A stretch of 64,000 bases of DNA from Takakia lepidozioides. Its lineage: Eukaryota > Streptophyta > Takakiopsida > Takakiales > Takakiaceae. The notes below the pieces were generated by a model. That model saw only the letters and a program-made list of their open reading frames with translations. It ran no database searches and was not told where the DNA came from. Positions 21,949 to 33,260 of this stretch are shown piece after piece; positions within the stretch are counted from its first letter, which is position 1; every line of letters starts with the position of its first letter. The position numbers and the translations under genes were made by a program. The stretch is from NCBI GenBank assembly GCA_030704615.1, contig CM060731.1:56276756-56340755 (forward strand). The letters run 5' to 3'.

Positions 21949-23105
21949 TCATGATTTTATTAATAATAATAATAATAATAAAAACGCCACACTGCGGGTC
22001 CTTACCACCTGGATTTCTAAAAAAAAAAACACGATCGCTATATTTATAAAACCAGCCAAATCACTGGCATCAGTCTGTAACAAAAAAGACAGGGTAAAAT
22101 CGGGGTAAGCAAGAACAGGGGCAGATGTCAAGGCGATTTTGAGTTTCTCAAAGGCAGAGATTTCAGCCAGGCCCCAAACAAATCGAACATCTTTGGACAA
22201 TAGTCTAGTAAGAGGTGCAGCAATCTTTGCAAATTGAAGATGAAACGGCGGTAATATGAGCCTAATCCAAGAAAAGCTTTGACACAATGTTTGTCTTTGG
22301 GGGTAGGGTACTCCCATACGGCCCGAATTTTGCTGGGATCAGGACTGATGCCTGCAGCAGAAAGGAGATGACCAAGAAAATGCAGCTGCTCCATACAAAA
22401 GTCGCACTTCTTTGCTTTGACCTTAAGTCCAGCAGCATGGAGTCTACACACCACCCTTTTTGCATGTCCAACAATATGAGCTTCAAAGGTAGTAGAGTAC
22501 ATGTTGATATCATCTATATATACAAGAGCACATTCCCAGCGTAAGTTTCCTAACACCACATCCATTAAACGTTGAAACATGGCGGTGGCATTGCAAAGCC
22601 CAAAAGGCATGGTTTCAAACTAATACATGCCCATTCTACATGTAAAAGCGGTCTTTTCTTTGGCAGCAAAAATGAGATGCACTTGCCAAAACCCCGCCAC
22701 AAGATCTAGAGAAGAGAATATGGTGGCGCCATTGAGCTGATCGAGCGTCTCATTAATGCGAGGAAGAGGGTACACATCACCCTTCATTTGGTAATGGCAT
22801 TCAACCTACGAAAGTCAACACAAAATCTGGTGGTTCCATCTTTCTTAATTACCAACCAACACGATGGGACTAGCCCATGGAGAAATAGAGGGAGTAATCA
22901 CACCAAGGTCAAGCATCCGATGGATTTCTTCCTGGATAACCTTGTGTTCACGAACACTTTCCCTATATGCATGTTGCTTAAGAGGCTTTCCGTCAGTAAC
23001 AATGTCATGCTGCAGAATATCAGTCCTGCCAAGATCATGTGGCCCTCTAATAAAAATATCCAGGTTGTTGCGAATGAAGGCATGAACACTACAGCAAATG
23101 GGGGG
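21949..23105 (-). pseudogene. Ty3/gypsy reverse transcriptase, broken
   Basis: Reading down the minus strand: the start of the reverse transcriptase (DILQHDIVTDGKPLKQ, EEIHRMLDLGVITPS), a middle part in shifted frames, MPFGLCNATAMFQRLMDVVLG with the YIDDI catalytic box (about 22510), then HFLGHLLSAAGISPDPSK, LGLGSYYRRFI and the connection to RNase H (LLQTDASD). Frameshifts occur at several points and the frame ends in AT-rich sequence at about 21960, so RNase H is truncated. It is separated from the dUTPase-like part by the insertion at 23095-24265. It may or may not belong with the integrase at 29234-30660. Confidence 0.85.
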
Positions 23106-24037
23106 GTTTTGCGACACCAGCCGCGTCCCCATGCCCCGCGCGGCGCTGAGCCCACGACGCCGAGCCCGTGGTGTTTTTTTGCGACGCCGTCCCCCGCTGC
23201 GACACCATTACGATGCCCCAGCCGTCGTAAGGTGGCTTGAAGGGGGAAAGAGGGCCCTCGGTGCGACTAATTTTTTTTCTTGCGACGCCCAAGCGTCGGA
23301 AATCCAATATAAATATATATACTGTTTTCTTTTTGGACATTGCGACGCCTCGGCATCGCAAAAGCGTCACTAAGGGCGTCGCAATAGCATCACCACAGTG
23401 TGATTTGTTTTTTTTTTTTTTTTTTTTTTTCGGGCTTTGCGGCCTTCAATTTCACAAAAGCGTCGCTGGGGGCGCCCCGCGCTGGGACGCCAACGTTGCG
23501 ACGCCAGGGGGTCGCAACGGTCGCCACAGGGGGTCGCAATGGTGTTGTGGTCAGCTTAGGTCATCACAAGGACGTCGTTTGGGGTGCCTGGCGGTGGGGG
23601 GGGTGCAACAACAGCGATGACGCTGGGGCTGGGGCTAGGCACTAAGGCTATGGAGGTTGCAACTCCCCGGCGTCACAAGAGAGACCCCCTTAGAAACTTG
23701 AAGGAAATATTTATATGTATAAATGTATTTATTTAGATTGTTTTTGTGATACATAGAGGTAGCGTAGGTGTGTTGGTTAGTTTGTAGTGTCTTAGAAAGG
23801 TTATAACGTGGAGGTCTTAGGTTCAAGTATGCATTGCATGATATATGTAGAACAATGAACATATCGCCATTACACATAACCAGAGTCAATGGTCAACAAG
23901 TTTTTGAAATTCAAATTTTAAATTCAAATTTTAAATTCAAATTTTCCTGCCTAAATTCAAATGTACCCCCTTAAATTGTGACGTCCGGGCATCGCACATT
24001 GCGACCTCCGGATGGTGCTAATTCTGCCTTGCAGAGT

Positions 24038-24073
<36 letters not shown>

Positions 24074-24265
24074 CGACGTCCAGGCATTGCAAATCGCGGC
24101 GGCATCGCAAATCGCGGTTTCGCCTATTTGCAACCCCCATTGGTCGCAAATTTGCGACGTTTTTTTGGCAACGCCCGAACGTCGCAAATTTGGTTCTCCC
24201 CCCCTTCCCGAAAATGGTTGTTTTACAACGCCGCGGCGTGGCTGCGGCGTCAAAACCCCCCCCCC
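23095..24265. mobile_element. insertion with short imperfect inverted ends, GCGACGCC-rich
   Basis: This segment separates two parts of one gypsy pol. The left edge reads GGGGGGGTTTTGCGACACC. The right edge read in reverse is GGGGGGGTTTTGACGCCGC, so ends are imperfect inverted repeats. Inside are many GCGACG/CGTCGC motifs and T-tracts (23407-23430, 24042-24073). CACTACAGCAAA at the left edge resembles a CACTA terminus, but no matching right end was found. No coding sequence is recognised. Confidence 0.45.
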
Positions 24266-24329
24266 TTCGAAGCTGGACTATCTGAGCAGGGGTCAGATGT
24301 TCACCTATCTTGATCTCTTTGAGAATCTG

Positions 24330-24755
24330 CTAAAAATGAGCCTCCTGGTCAAAAGTAAGGTTGCGATGGATAACAGAACCTTTGTGAGCAGCAAAAATGT
24401 GTAGCTGATCCACAGGTGAGTCTACAAGCCCAATATCGTGTAAACTGAGGGCAGCCTGGACAGATGCTAACTCAGAGAGTGGCACAGTAGTCAGACACGC
24501 TAGTACTTGCCCTTTTCGTTTGGAAACAACAATGCGTTCAGGATTGGCAATGAGAAGCCGGGTTTCTCCTTTGAATCCACGATCAAGGACCCCAGCAACA
24601 ATGAGACGGTGTTTCTGCAAAGTTAACTTCCGCCAGCCTTCAATTTTTAAAAACTGACCATGGGGACACAAAAATGCCAGACCTGTTGGGACAATACGTT
24701 GAGAAAAAACACGGATCACAAAATCAGTGGGGTGTAGATGCATATATTGGTACAA
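24330..24755 (-). pseudogene. dUTPase-like domain of a Ty3/gypsy polyprotein
   Basis: The 141-codon frame has AGVLDRGFKGETRLLIAN and VVSKRKGQVLACL. These match the order and spacing of dUTPase motif 3 and the following strand (G-V-x-D-x-x-[YF]-x-G-[EN] ... KG-x-x-[IL]-A-x-L). GLAFLCPHGQFLKI may correspond to the preceding part. The motif 2 RSG/RSS block is not seen, so enzyme activity is doubtful. It precedes the reverse transcriptase on the same strand, interrupted by the insertion at 23095-24265. Either a true dUTPase derivative or a fold-related polyprotein segment would fit; I favour the first. Confidence 0.55.
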
Positions 24756-27560
24756 ATTTCTTTTCAGATCGTTTTTTATTTTAAGGTAGACAGTTTAGGC
24801 ATTGTATTGCCTAAGTAGGGCAGTTTGTGAGTTATCTGGGAATTGTTGGTAAAGCACGTAAAAATTTAGAATATGTCTGAGACGACCATGGAGGAGCTCT
24901 GGCGTCAAAATGACCGTAGGGAGCTGCATCGACAGCAAGTTAGGCTACCAATTCGGTACCGGTAACGACAACATGCACCTGTTCAAAACAATACATGGCG
25001 ACTGTTCCAGTCCCGGATTGCGATCTCTCTATTCTCCCGCCTTTCAAGTCCAGTAGGAGCACGCGGCAAGGAGTCTTGGCAATTGGAGGAAACAATCTGT
25101 ACAGCGATGAAATATCGAGACAAAACAAGTGCTGCATCGGAGCAAACGACGGGTGAAAGAGCTTCCCGGCGAAGTTTTGAACTCCTCAGTGATGCAAAGT
25201 GTGTAGGAGGAAACTCCAGATGATCTGTGACCCAGTGGCAGGGCCAAAGACCCCCTGGGGGCACCACCAGTATTTTTACTGTCAGGAAGCGGCAGACTGC
25301 CTATTTGGTGAAACCATGGAAATCAACCAAAAGTGTGGCTTTTCTTCCCCGATCACTTTGAGATTTTACGGGCAGCTACAAGCCATCTAATTATAATTTT
25401 TCACCAAGTTTGGGGATTTTTGGAGGTGATGAGAGACGGCATCAAATTATCACGCCGAAGGTAGTTGCGAAAGACAATTGAATGGAATTCTAGTTCATCC
25501 AATGGATGAAAACTGGAAATTCGACCTGCAAGCTGGAGGGATGAGAAGACAACCTAGCGCCAACTGGTCATCCATTGGATGGATAAAAAACCAGATTTAT
25601 CATTAACACCAAGGTTTTCCATCTATGGTTATTATTTTATGGTGTTCTATCGTTTTTAAATTATAGACTCATGTAGGAAATAATAGTTTAAGACTATCTT
25701 TCACTAGTTTAAGAGGCCCCAAAAACACAATAAAAGAAGAGCAGGCTCCTCTTGTTCTTCAATCTAGTCTCATTTCCTTGTTTTGGCCTCTTGCTTGTGT
25801 AGTTAGTTTTGAGCTTGAGGGAGCTAGTTCCTAGAGAGTTGAGCTTGTGGCTCTGTAGTATTAGAAGCAAGCAAAGTGAGAGCATGATAGTCCTAGCTCA
25901 AGGCCTTGTGGCCATTTGGGGCAAGAAGTAGAAGAAGCGCTCCATGAAGTAGGAGACTTGAGAACAAGTAGAAGTGCCGGAGGAGGACCAGGCTTGAGTA
26001 CCATTCTACCAAGCGATTTAGTGCATCCCAAGTACCACTTGTTTCAGAGGGTGACTTACCATACTATCTTGACCTTTGAATTCATTGATTTCATTTGTTG
26101 TTTAAGCTTGTTTCAAGAAGGGACCTTATAGCATTGTTTGCTAAAAATCTATAAAAACTAACCCTCTTTCAAAGAGGATGTGTGTGCATCTCTATATACA
26201 TGTGTGAAGAGCACAGGTGTGAAGCCCCAAGAGACAGGGCCTTAGGAATCTAACCCAATTACGTCATGGAAGTGAGGGTAGATGTCCATTATTATATTTA
26301 AGGAGAGGGCGAGCTTGCATGAAGTGGCGAAGCTCTTGTCAAATTTCTCTTTCTAGCTTAGTGGCAACGGTCATATTGTATGAGACGTCGAAGCTATCGC
26401 CAAAATTTCCATATTATTAAGTTCATATCTATGTTCATAAGCCCCCTGGCCATAGAGGACCATGGGAGGCGTTACTAACTAGCTTTATAAGTGGTTAAGC
26501 TATTTTGTAGAGAACTGCCAAAAAGGCGGAGCCCAGCACTAAAATGCCGACGCCTTAGGCGCCTTTGGGTTGGAGGTCAACCAAGGAGGTTGCCTAGAAT
26601 CGCCATGGGAAGACGCATCTAACACGGGTGGCGCGGCCTTCCCCCATGGGGGGAAATTGACCCCTGGAGCAAAGTACGGATTGCTGGTACACTGCATGGC
26701 AGCACCAGACGCCATAGCTGGGCCCGCGTAGGTACGACACGAGCGGCAGAGATGACGGAGCCTACCTATTACCCACTGGACCCGCGCCGGTGGCGGGCCA
26801 GTCACGCCGCGCCACGTAGCATGGGCCGCGGGGTATCGGTTTTAACCGCTGGATATTGCGACGGACCCGCCAGGGACTGTTGGTCCCTGGGACAGGTATT
26901 TTAAGGGGGGTTTTCTCCCTATGCCTTTGATTTCTTGTGCACTATTCATGGTGTTCTTCTTGCATGGGAATGAGGGCGTGTTTTAGCTAAGGATAAGAAA
27001 TGGTTGGAACCATTGGATAGGCCCCAGTGAGGCCATCAGTTTGATACGTATTCCGGGGCTTGTGAAAGCACGACTCACGGGTAGATGCCACAGGCAGAGA
27101 GAGAGAGAGCCCAGAAACAGGGAGGAGAGAATCCCTGGTGGGGGTTTCACAAGGTAAAAGATTCTCCCCCTTCTGTGCTTCACAATAGACATAGTTTTCT
27201 TAAGAGCAGGGCTAGCGTCTTTGTAGACAGTTCTGCCTTCGTTTTGAACAGTAGCTCCTGTAGCAATGGATTTTCTTTGTCGGAATGAATCGCATGTTTT
27301 GGAACGTTTATTTATGAAGCACCAGTTCACCTCTCTTCCTTCTTTCCAATTGGGTAAGAGCCTCACTATCAACCATCCATACCCCTCCTCAATCAATTCA
27401 GCAATGTGGATTCATTGTTGCCAAAATACTTTAGAATACACTGCACTATATTTATTTCATTCATCCATGTGTCATTCATAATACCAACATTCATCCTCCA
27501 TTCATCCTTCATTCATCCAACCATCCATGCTCACGGATTCTGCTCACGGTTAAGCAATCC
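24756..27560. other. intergenic stretch, possible retroelement remains
   Basis: I can support no gene. A plus-strand frame at 24873-25221 (MSETTMEELWRQN at the start) runs 116 codons with one internal TAA and has no known domain. The region 25640-25900 has LTR-like traits (CACAATAAAAGAAGAGCAGG then a T-rich leader) but no partner was found. A minus-strand frame at 26983-27396 lacks motifs. Confidence 0.3.
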
Positions 27561-27613
27561 CCTTGCCTACCCTACGTAAGAACTTGTGACTACATGCTTG
27601 AGGCACTTCATCT

Positions 27614-28063
27614 TTGGGTGAACATTTGATGACTTATCAAGTGGTTCTTGTACATGTCCCTCAAAGGCCTTTGTGGATGTTACATAAGTTTCTTTCACTT
27701 CTCTCTTTCTTTCTACCGGGTAAAGAGGTGCATGCTGACATTTTAAAAGCTGGAATTGTGCCAAATATTATTTTAGACATTGCCGTTGTGGTCATGTATG
27801 CCGAATGTAGGAGCATCAAGGATGTAAAGGGCGTCGTTGACAAAATGGCTGAACAAAATGTGGTGTCATGGAATGCAATGATTGCAAGATATGCCCAGCA
27901 TGGATATGGAATGGAAGCTTTGGAGATAGATGAGCAGATGTTGCAGGAAGGGTTGAAGCCCAACCAGGTCACGTTCGTTTGCGTTTGCAATGCATGTGCC
28001 AGTGTAACAGCCCTGGAAAAGGGCAAAGAGATCCTTTCTGATATCATGAGTGCTTTTGCATGA
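27614..28063 (+). pseudogene. PPR gene fragment
   Basis: This 149-codon frame holds about one and a half PPR-like modules ([55 protein letters not shown]). They are very close to the units at 7100-9530. Its first 35 codons are not PPR-like, and it ends right after the second module without E or DYW parts. It is probably a dispersed piece of the same repeat-rich PPR family. Confidence 0.75.
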
Positions 28064-28450
28064 GATGGTGCTCAGTGCATAAGGGATTCCCATTTCTCTC
28101 CAAACTGGTGTGAAGGAGGGTTGGCTGCCTCATCATAATTCAGAAGAAAACTTGGCATGTCTGTCTAATTCAACTTATGCTAGGAGCTCCCGAGCTGGAA
28201 GTACTGAGCCCGGTCATCGTATTCATCATATTCAATTCCCTTCAGATTTATCCCCGATCCTCGCAAAATTATCCCTGCAAAATTATCATATTCACTTTCT
28301 CTCAATTTTATCATAATACCTTCCATTATATTAATTTCCCTTTGGCTCCATTATATTCAGTTCTTTTGAGTTTTATCACATGGAATTCCATTACATTCAG
28401 TTCTATTCAAGTTTTTAGTTTTTACCTCCAATTCCATTGTGAAGCAAGAT
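28064..28450. other. AT-rich non-coding stretch
   Basis: T/A-rich sequence with repeated TTATCATATTCA- and CCATTATATTCA-like motifs. I see no gene. Confidence 0.4.
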
Positions 28451-29000
28451 TCCGGGGCCGGGGATATATTTCCCTTTTTAGTCCGGTATTACCAGAATGA
28501 GAGTTGTAGCGCAGTAGGGCAGTGACCCGCTTGATAGGATGGAACCTAGCACAAAGATAAACCCCACCAACTCACATTCATCCAAGCACTCATACACACA
28601 TATGGTCACATTAGAGGTACACCGTACAAGATCTACGATCAAATCCACCACCCCTTTTGCTTGGGAAAACCATATTATATAGTATCTAAGCATGTTATCT
28701 AATCTAGGCCAAACGGCCTCTATTCATTGCTGTCCAGATGCCTTCCCAGCTAGGCCACACAATCAGGCCACCTCACATAATCTAATCCTAATTTAATTGT
28801 TAACTAAAGACGACACCAACTTAATACAGCCAGCTGTACCGGCGCTTAATACGTAACAACTATTCTAACCTCGTCCATCCGAAAACCAACGATTAAGTTC
28901 ATTCCATCCGCAATACTCAACGAGCGCGCACATCCTGTGTCATCCTCATAATCATTCATCCATGCCCAAAAGACAGGTAGGTAGGAATCCAACCCTCACA
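28451..29000 (-). repeat. dispersed repeat R2, uninterrupted copy
   Basis: This is the reverse-orientation copy of the repeat split at 13317/19735. It gives the empty site of the LTR element: the other strand reads GTAGATCTTGTACGG across 28624-28638 with a single GATCT. Confidence 0.85.
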
Positions 29001-29233
29001 TATGTGAAGCATGTTGGCTCCACAAGATTGAGTGAACTCCTGCGAGCTAGAGAGGGACAAGACAGGAACTACAAAAAAAAACTAGGCACCCGACATACAT
29101 CGGATGAAAAAACCAACAGAACAAAACATTGCCCTGCAAGGAGGGCGAAGGACAAAAGATCAAACTGGAAAAACCCCATGTATGGTACAAGGTGATGCCA
29201 TAAGCTAGCACAAATAAAGGAATGAAATACTAA

Positions 29234-30660
29234 CTAAGGCTCTGAACTAGGTGATTGCAATCTGGAAAGAGCAGCCCGGGTAGGGGTGTAAATCACCTGC
29301 CTGTTCTCAACATTTAGACAAGTCAAATCAAAAGTTAGTGTACACAGAACCAACAAGGATACATGCACTGAACTAGCCAGGTTAGGAGTGGAAGAATGTT
29401 GTGGGAGGAGAACATGTTGCGTGCCTGGAAGGATTTCAGTGATGAGGTAGGGACCATCTATGCGCCGCTTAGCTTTGGACACCTGCTTTCGAGGTGGAGC
29501 TTGACACATACAGATTGACCCACCTTAAAAGACGCAGAATAAACGACCTTACGGTTATAGTACTTAGCCTAAGAAGCCTGTACAAAAACAATGTTGGATT
29601 TTTCCGTCTCACGTAATTGTCTGCGTTTAGCATCCATAGTGAGCAAAAACTGCTCTCAATTTTCAGGCTCGGTGACCGATACCTACAACCAAGAAATATG
29701 CAAAGGAGTACAACACTTCTTTCCATACAACAACTCAAAAAGGGAAAGCTTAGTACTAACATGAATAGAAGTGCGATAAGCAAACAACAGGATGGGAACA
29801 ACCATGTCCCCAATATGTAGCCCAGTGGTAAGGGCATATACCCTCTTACGAGTGGTTGTGGGTTCAAACCACCCTGTTGCTTGTAACGAAGGTGTCCACC
29901 TTCCTATCGGAAGGCCGTAGCCCTTCTGGGTCAAGTGACACCATAAGTTACGCTTGCTTCGGCAACGCGTCCATTTTTATTTTATTTTTTATTTTTTCCC
30001 ATTCGTCAATTAAAGTCTCATTTTTCTCCAACATCCGACACATGGTTTGGTTAAAACGTTCAGTCAAGCCATTGCACTTGGGGATATAGGGAGCAGTCAC
30101 CGCATGAATGGTATTCAGATTGAACAAAACAATTTCCATGAGCTGGTTGCAAAACTCGGTACCTTGATCTGTGAAGATCTCAATGGGACAACCGTGGCGG
30201 AGGATCACCTTGTCAAAGAAGAATTGTACCACTTAATCGCTGTCATTAGCAAAGTCGGAGCTCAACCCATTTCGTCAGGTAATCCGTGGCTACAGCAAGG
30301 TAAGCATGGGCCTTGGACGTGGGTTTGAACTTTGAGGGGTCCAACTAAATCTAACCCTGCCCTTGCAAAAGGTTTGGTAACGATGATAGGCTATAATGGC
30401 AATGGAGCTCGAACGGTTCTAAGCAGGATGGTCTTGGCATGACATGGAACACATCAAGCAATGAAAGCTGAAACATCCTTCACTAACCCCTTCCAATGGT
30501 ATTGTTCTTGTAAGCGTTTGACTGTCTTAGCAACCCCCAAATGACCAGCATAAGTAGAGGCATAATAAAGGTCAAGCAAAGCAGGAACAGTGGACCTAGG
30601 AGAGAGCAGATTGGCCTTCCAAAGCATCAACTTTGAACAAACGCCCTTCACTTTCCCGGT
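29234..30660 (-). pseudogene. Ty3/gypsy integrase, interrupted by a SINE
   Basis: Reading down the minus strand: the HHCC zinc domain (LLDLYYASTYAGHLGVAKT, 30590-30530), the catalytic core with FTDQGTEFCNQL and TAPYIPKCNGLTERFNQTM (30170-30040), then a break. The core continues after the SINE with LLFAYRTSIHVST and LFELLYGKK (29795-29710). The C-terminal domain (IDGPYLITEILPGTQHVLL) runs to 29234 with no chromodomain. Frames shift several times. The protein inserts retroelement DNA into the genome, but this copy is dead. Domain order fits standard Ty3/gypsy pol. Confidence 0.85.
29815..29995 (+). mobile_element. tRNA-derived SINE, family S1, inside integrase
   Basis: The head TAGCCCAGTGGTAAGGGC resembles box A, and GGTTGTGGGTTCAAACC is a box B. 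The body has GTGTCCACCTTCC, GACACCATAAGTTACGC and a T-rich 3' tail. Copies on the other strand lie at about 42480-42655 and 43045-43400. It splits the integrase core between DEWE and MVVPILLFAYRTS. A target duplication was not resolved. Confidence 0.7.
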
Positions 30661-31229
30661 GGGTAGGTAAGTGATAATTAATTTGCCTCATAAGCAGCTT
30701 GGATATGCCACTCAAGTGGGTGCCGGCCTTGCACCTATGGAGGAGAGCATCGTAAAGTGGATCATCCATGCTTACAACCTTCATGGCCACACAACAGTGG
30801 TTAGAGCAGGTGAAATGGAAAGTTTCCACCCCAGTGATCTTCCCTTCATGAACCCTGTCATCCTTTCAAAGGCTGCCTATGAAGACCTGTGTAAGCAGGC
30901 CTTAATGAACAACCCTGTCCCTTGGCCAGGAAACAAAACAGGCAAGAGGCTAGAGAAAAAATGGACTGGGCATATGTAAGGAACATAGCTAATCACAACT
31001 GTGGATCTGCTACGCTTAAATGCACACCAGTACCAAGAACAGACTTAATGAACATCAATTTGCAGAAGATCCCAACTGTCGTTTGTTGGAAAATCCAACA
31101 AATGACACAAAGCAATTGGATCAAAATGGGACTCAAAAACAACAGGAGGAGATGAAGGAGAGGGGAGTCGAGCCAAATCATCTAAGGTGGTATAAGGATC
31201 AACAGCTTGGGCATCGAATTAAGGTATCG
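30661..31229. other. stretch next to integrase, no supported gene
   Basis: A plus-strand frame 30671-30979 (AGEMESFHPSDLPFMNPVIL) and a minus-strand frame 30596-30829 overlap. The latter, ending at the integrase zinc domain, could be the RNase H to integrase linker. Neither has a recognisable motif. Confidence 0.3.
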
Positions 31230-31660
31230 TTGATGATACCTTAATCCCCAGCCCCTGCACACACATGCTTATCGCTAAGACATGTTTTCCATCTTCAATA
31301 ACATCTAATTTGTCACTTTTCGGGGATTGTTTTTTTTTTTTTTTTTTTTTTTTTCCCTGTTGGGTTCAATTCTCAGGTTGGCACAAGGCTGGGAGTTAAG
31401 ATGTCGTTGACGACACCTTAATCTGCAGCCCCTCCACACACTCACTAAACCGGTAATGCATGTGCTCCCTGAGTTGAAATGTCATGTGCCCCTGTTTGGA
31501 ATTAAGCTACCGTTGAGGGCATCTTTAGGCCTGCTTCCCTACACAAAAATGAACCCCCCCCATGGTTTTATCGTGGGCTGACATGTGCTGAGATAGGCTG
31601 CGAATCAAGTTGTCATTGACGATAGCTTAATGTCTTCTTCCCTGCGCATGCTCATCCCTG
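31230..31660. repeat. four diverged tandem units with a small palindrome
   Basis: Units begin TTAAGGTATCGTTGATGATA, TTAAGATGTCGTTGACGACA, TTAAGCTACCGTTGAGGGCA and TCAAGTTGTCATTGACGATA. Each is followed by CCTTAAT-like sequence and a C-rich GCCCCTGCACACAC-like part. Spacing is about 105-165 bp. A T-tract of 25 lies at 31330-31354. No coding role is seen. Confidence 0.6.
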
Positions 31661-32859
31661 ATGATACATGTTGTTGCAGTCATCCATGGTTTACTCGTCT
31701 GGGCAATTTTTCATCCGATAATCATCCATCGTTCATCCATTCCCGTTTGTGTTCATCCCACATACATTCATCCGAAACCTTTTTCATCGCATTTTCGTGC
31801 CACATTGTCGTCATGGAGCATGTCTGTCTTCGATCCAAAAGAACGGACACTGCGTCCTTGCAGTGGAGTTCGCGTCCACGGCTATAGGCCTAGTTCCCTC
31901 GGTTTTGGGGTTCACATCAGTAATTTGCTCACGCTTTCAATCTGCTCACGCATCAGGGAATCTGCTCACGCCTTAGCTGCCCTCGGTAGGCAACTTGCTA
32001 CAATCAATGGATGACTCACCTTTGCCGTGCAGCTCCAGGCAATACAGCAGCAGGCCCAAAGTGGCCTTCTAGAAGACTCTTCAAGAGGCCTGGTGAGTGG
32101 CTGTGTCTGGTTGTCAAGTTGGTTGCATGTATGTGTGTGCTCTCTCTCCTATTTTCGTGGAGTCCTTCACCGCACAGGGCTAAGACTATGTGTGCTACCT
32201 TAGTCATAACAAGAACTGAAACCAATTGAACCAGGCCAGACCACAAGTAGAAGAATAACCAGGACTATACCTGCTCACTGACTGCCAGTCTTTCAAGGCC
32301 TTGGTGCACTATTTGCAGCTTCACTTTCTATCTTGCCCACACATGCCAACACAATCGATGTCCCCTTCCATTCATAATAGGGATAAAGTGGCCCATATGA
32401 TGTCCTGAGGTACCGAGCCTATCCTGTGTAGTTTGTCAAGAAGGGGGCTTGAGGAACTCAAGGAAAGAAAGAATCTCTAAAACTAGAGAGAGAGAGATAA
32501 TTAAATTTCTTGGGCACTCCTTCAACGGTAGACAATACCTTATACAACTTCCAGGCTGATCAATATCATTGAAAGACATCATAATCTGAGCATTATCCCG
32601 CCTCAAACACAGGAAGATTTATGAGAAATATGTATTATGTTGCACATCACATGTAGCATAAACCAGTATTGAGTGAAGGAGGGAGCTCGAAGCACCTAGC
32701 ATGGTGACCGAGTACAAAGTTGATAGGTGAATAGAAGAGCTTGAGGTTTCCCCGATCATGGGCAGGAACTGCAACCAATTTCCCTCAGGAGTTCGTTTGG
32801 GCCTTCTTGCAGCCTGCACAACGCCTGCCGCTAGTAGCGTGCCTTGGAATTAAACACGC
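31661..32859. other. non-coding stretch
   Basis: CATCC- and GCTCACG-rich low-complexity sequence (31690-31990, similar to 27480-27550) is followed by unique sequence. I see no gene. Confidence 0.35.
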
Positions 32860-32945
32860 TCTTGCATCCTTAGTGCTCCCACATTCGGCATACATGTCCA
32901 CGAGGGTATTGTTGAATGATGTTTGGGACGATTCCAGCTTTGATG
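32860..32945 (-). pseudogene. PPR module remnant
   Basis: The minus strand reads a partial module: AGIVPN near 32930, then after a one-base shift NTLVDMYAECGS and DA. It closely resembles the units at 7100-9530. Only about 85 bp are left. Confidence 0.6.
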
Positions 32946-33079
32946 GTGGCTCGAGCGAGCGAGACTGAAGGAGCCCGCAGAGAAGCTAGAAATTGCGCAG
33001 AGCATGGGAAAGAAACAGCGCACAGAGACGGGCTCTCTCGTTTCCTAACCCAAATGTCTCAAAACCTAAATTTCTCATG

Positions 33080-33260
33080 CGGTTTGGTAGCATAGTTGGA
33101 TAAGTGCAGGTTCCGGGTTCAATTCCTGCTATGTCCTGTGTGTATATTTCGTGACATGTTATTCTGGGGGTGACGTTTCTTTTTGTGTATGCCAATGTCT
33201 TATATGAAAAGGAGGTTAAACTTTCCTCCTCCGCAAGGGCCTGAATGGATGGATGGATAA
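33080..33260 (+). mobile_element. tRNA-derived SINE, family S2
   Basis: The head GTTTGGTAGCATAGTTGG resembles box A and GGTTCCGGGTTCAATTCC is a strong box B. The body (GGGGGTGACGTTTC, TATGAAAAGGAGGTTAAAC, CCTCCGCAAGGGCCTGAATGG) matches 11135-11350. A second partial tail (GGGGCCTGATTTATGAGC) lies at 33464. Confidence 0.65.

Noticed and set aside
26983-27396. A 137-codon minus-strand frame
   Set aside because: It has no recognisable domain, and I found no neighbouring exon or homologous copy in the window.
29815-29890. tRNA gene
   Set aside because: Box A- and box B-like sequences are present, but no cloverleaf with acceptor stem could be drawn, and related copies occur with a shared SINE body.
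30671-30979. A host gene (102-codon plus-strand frame)
   Set aside because: No motif or splice partner was found, and it overlaps probable gypsy linker sequence on the other strand.
33080-33140. tRNA gene
   Set aside because: The same reasoning applies: the tRNA-like head continues into the SINE S2 body and the acceptor stem is not formed.
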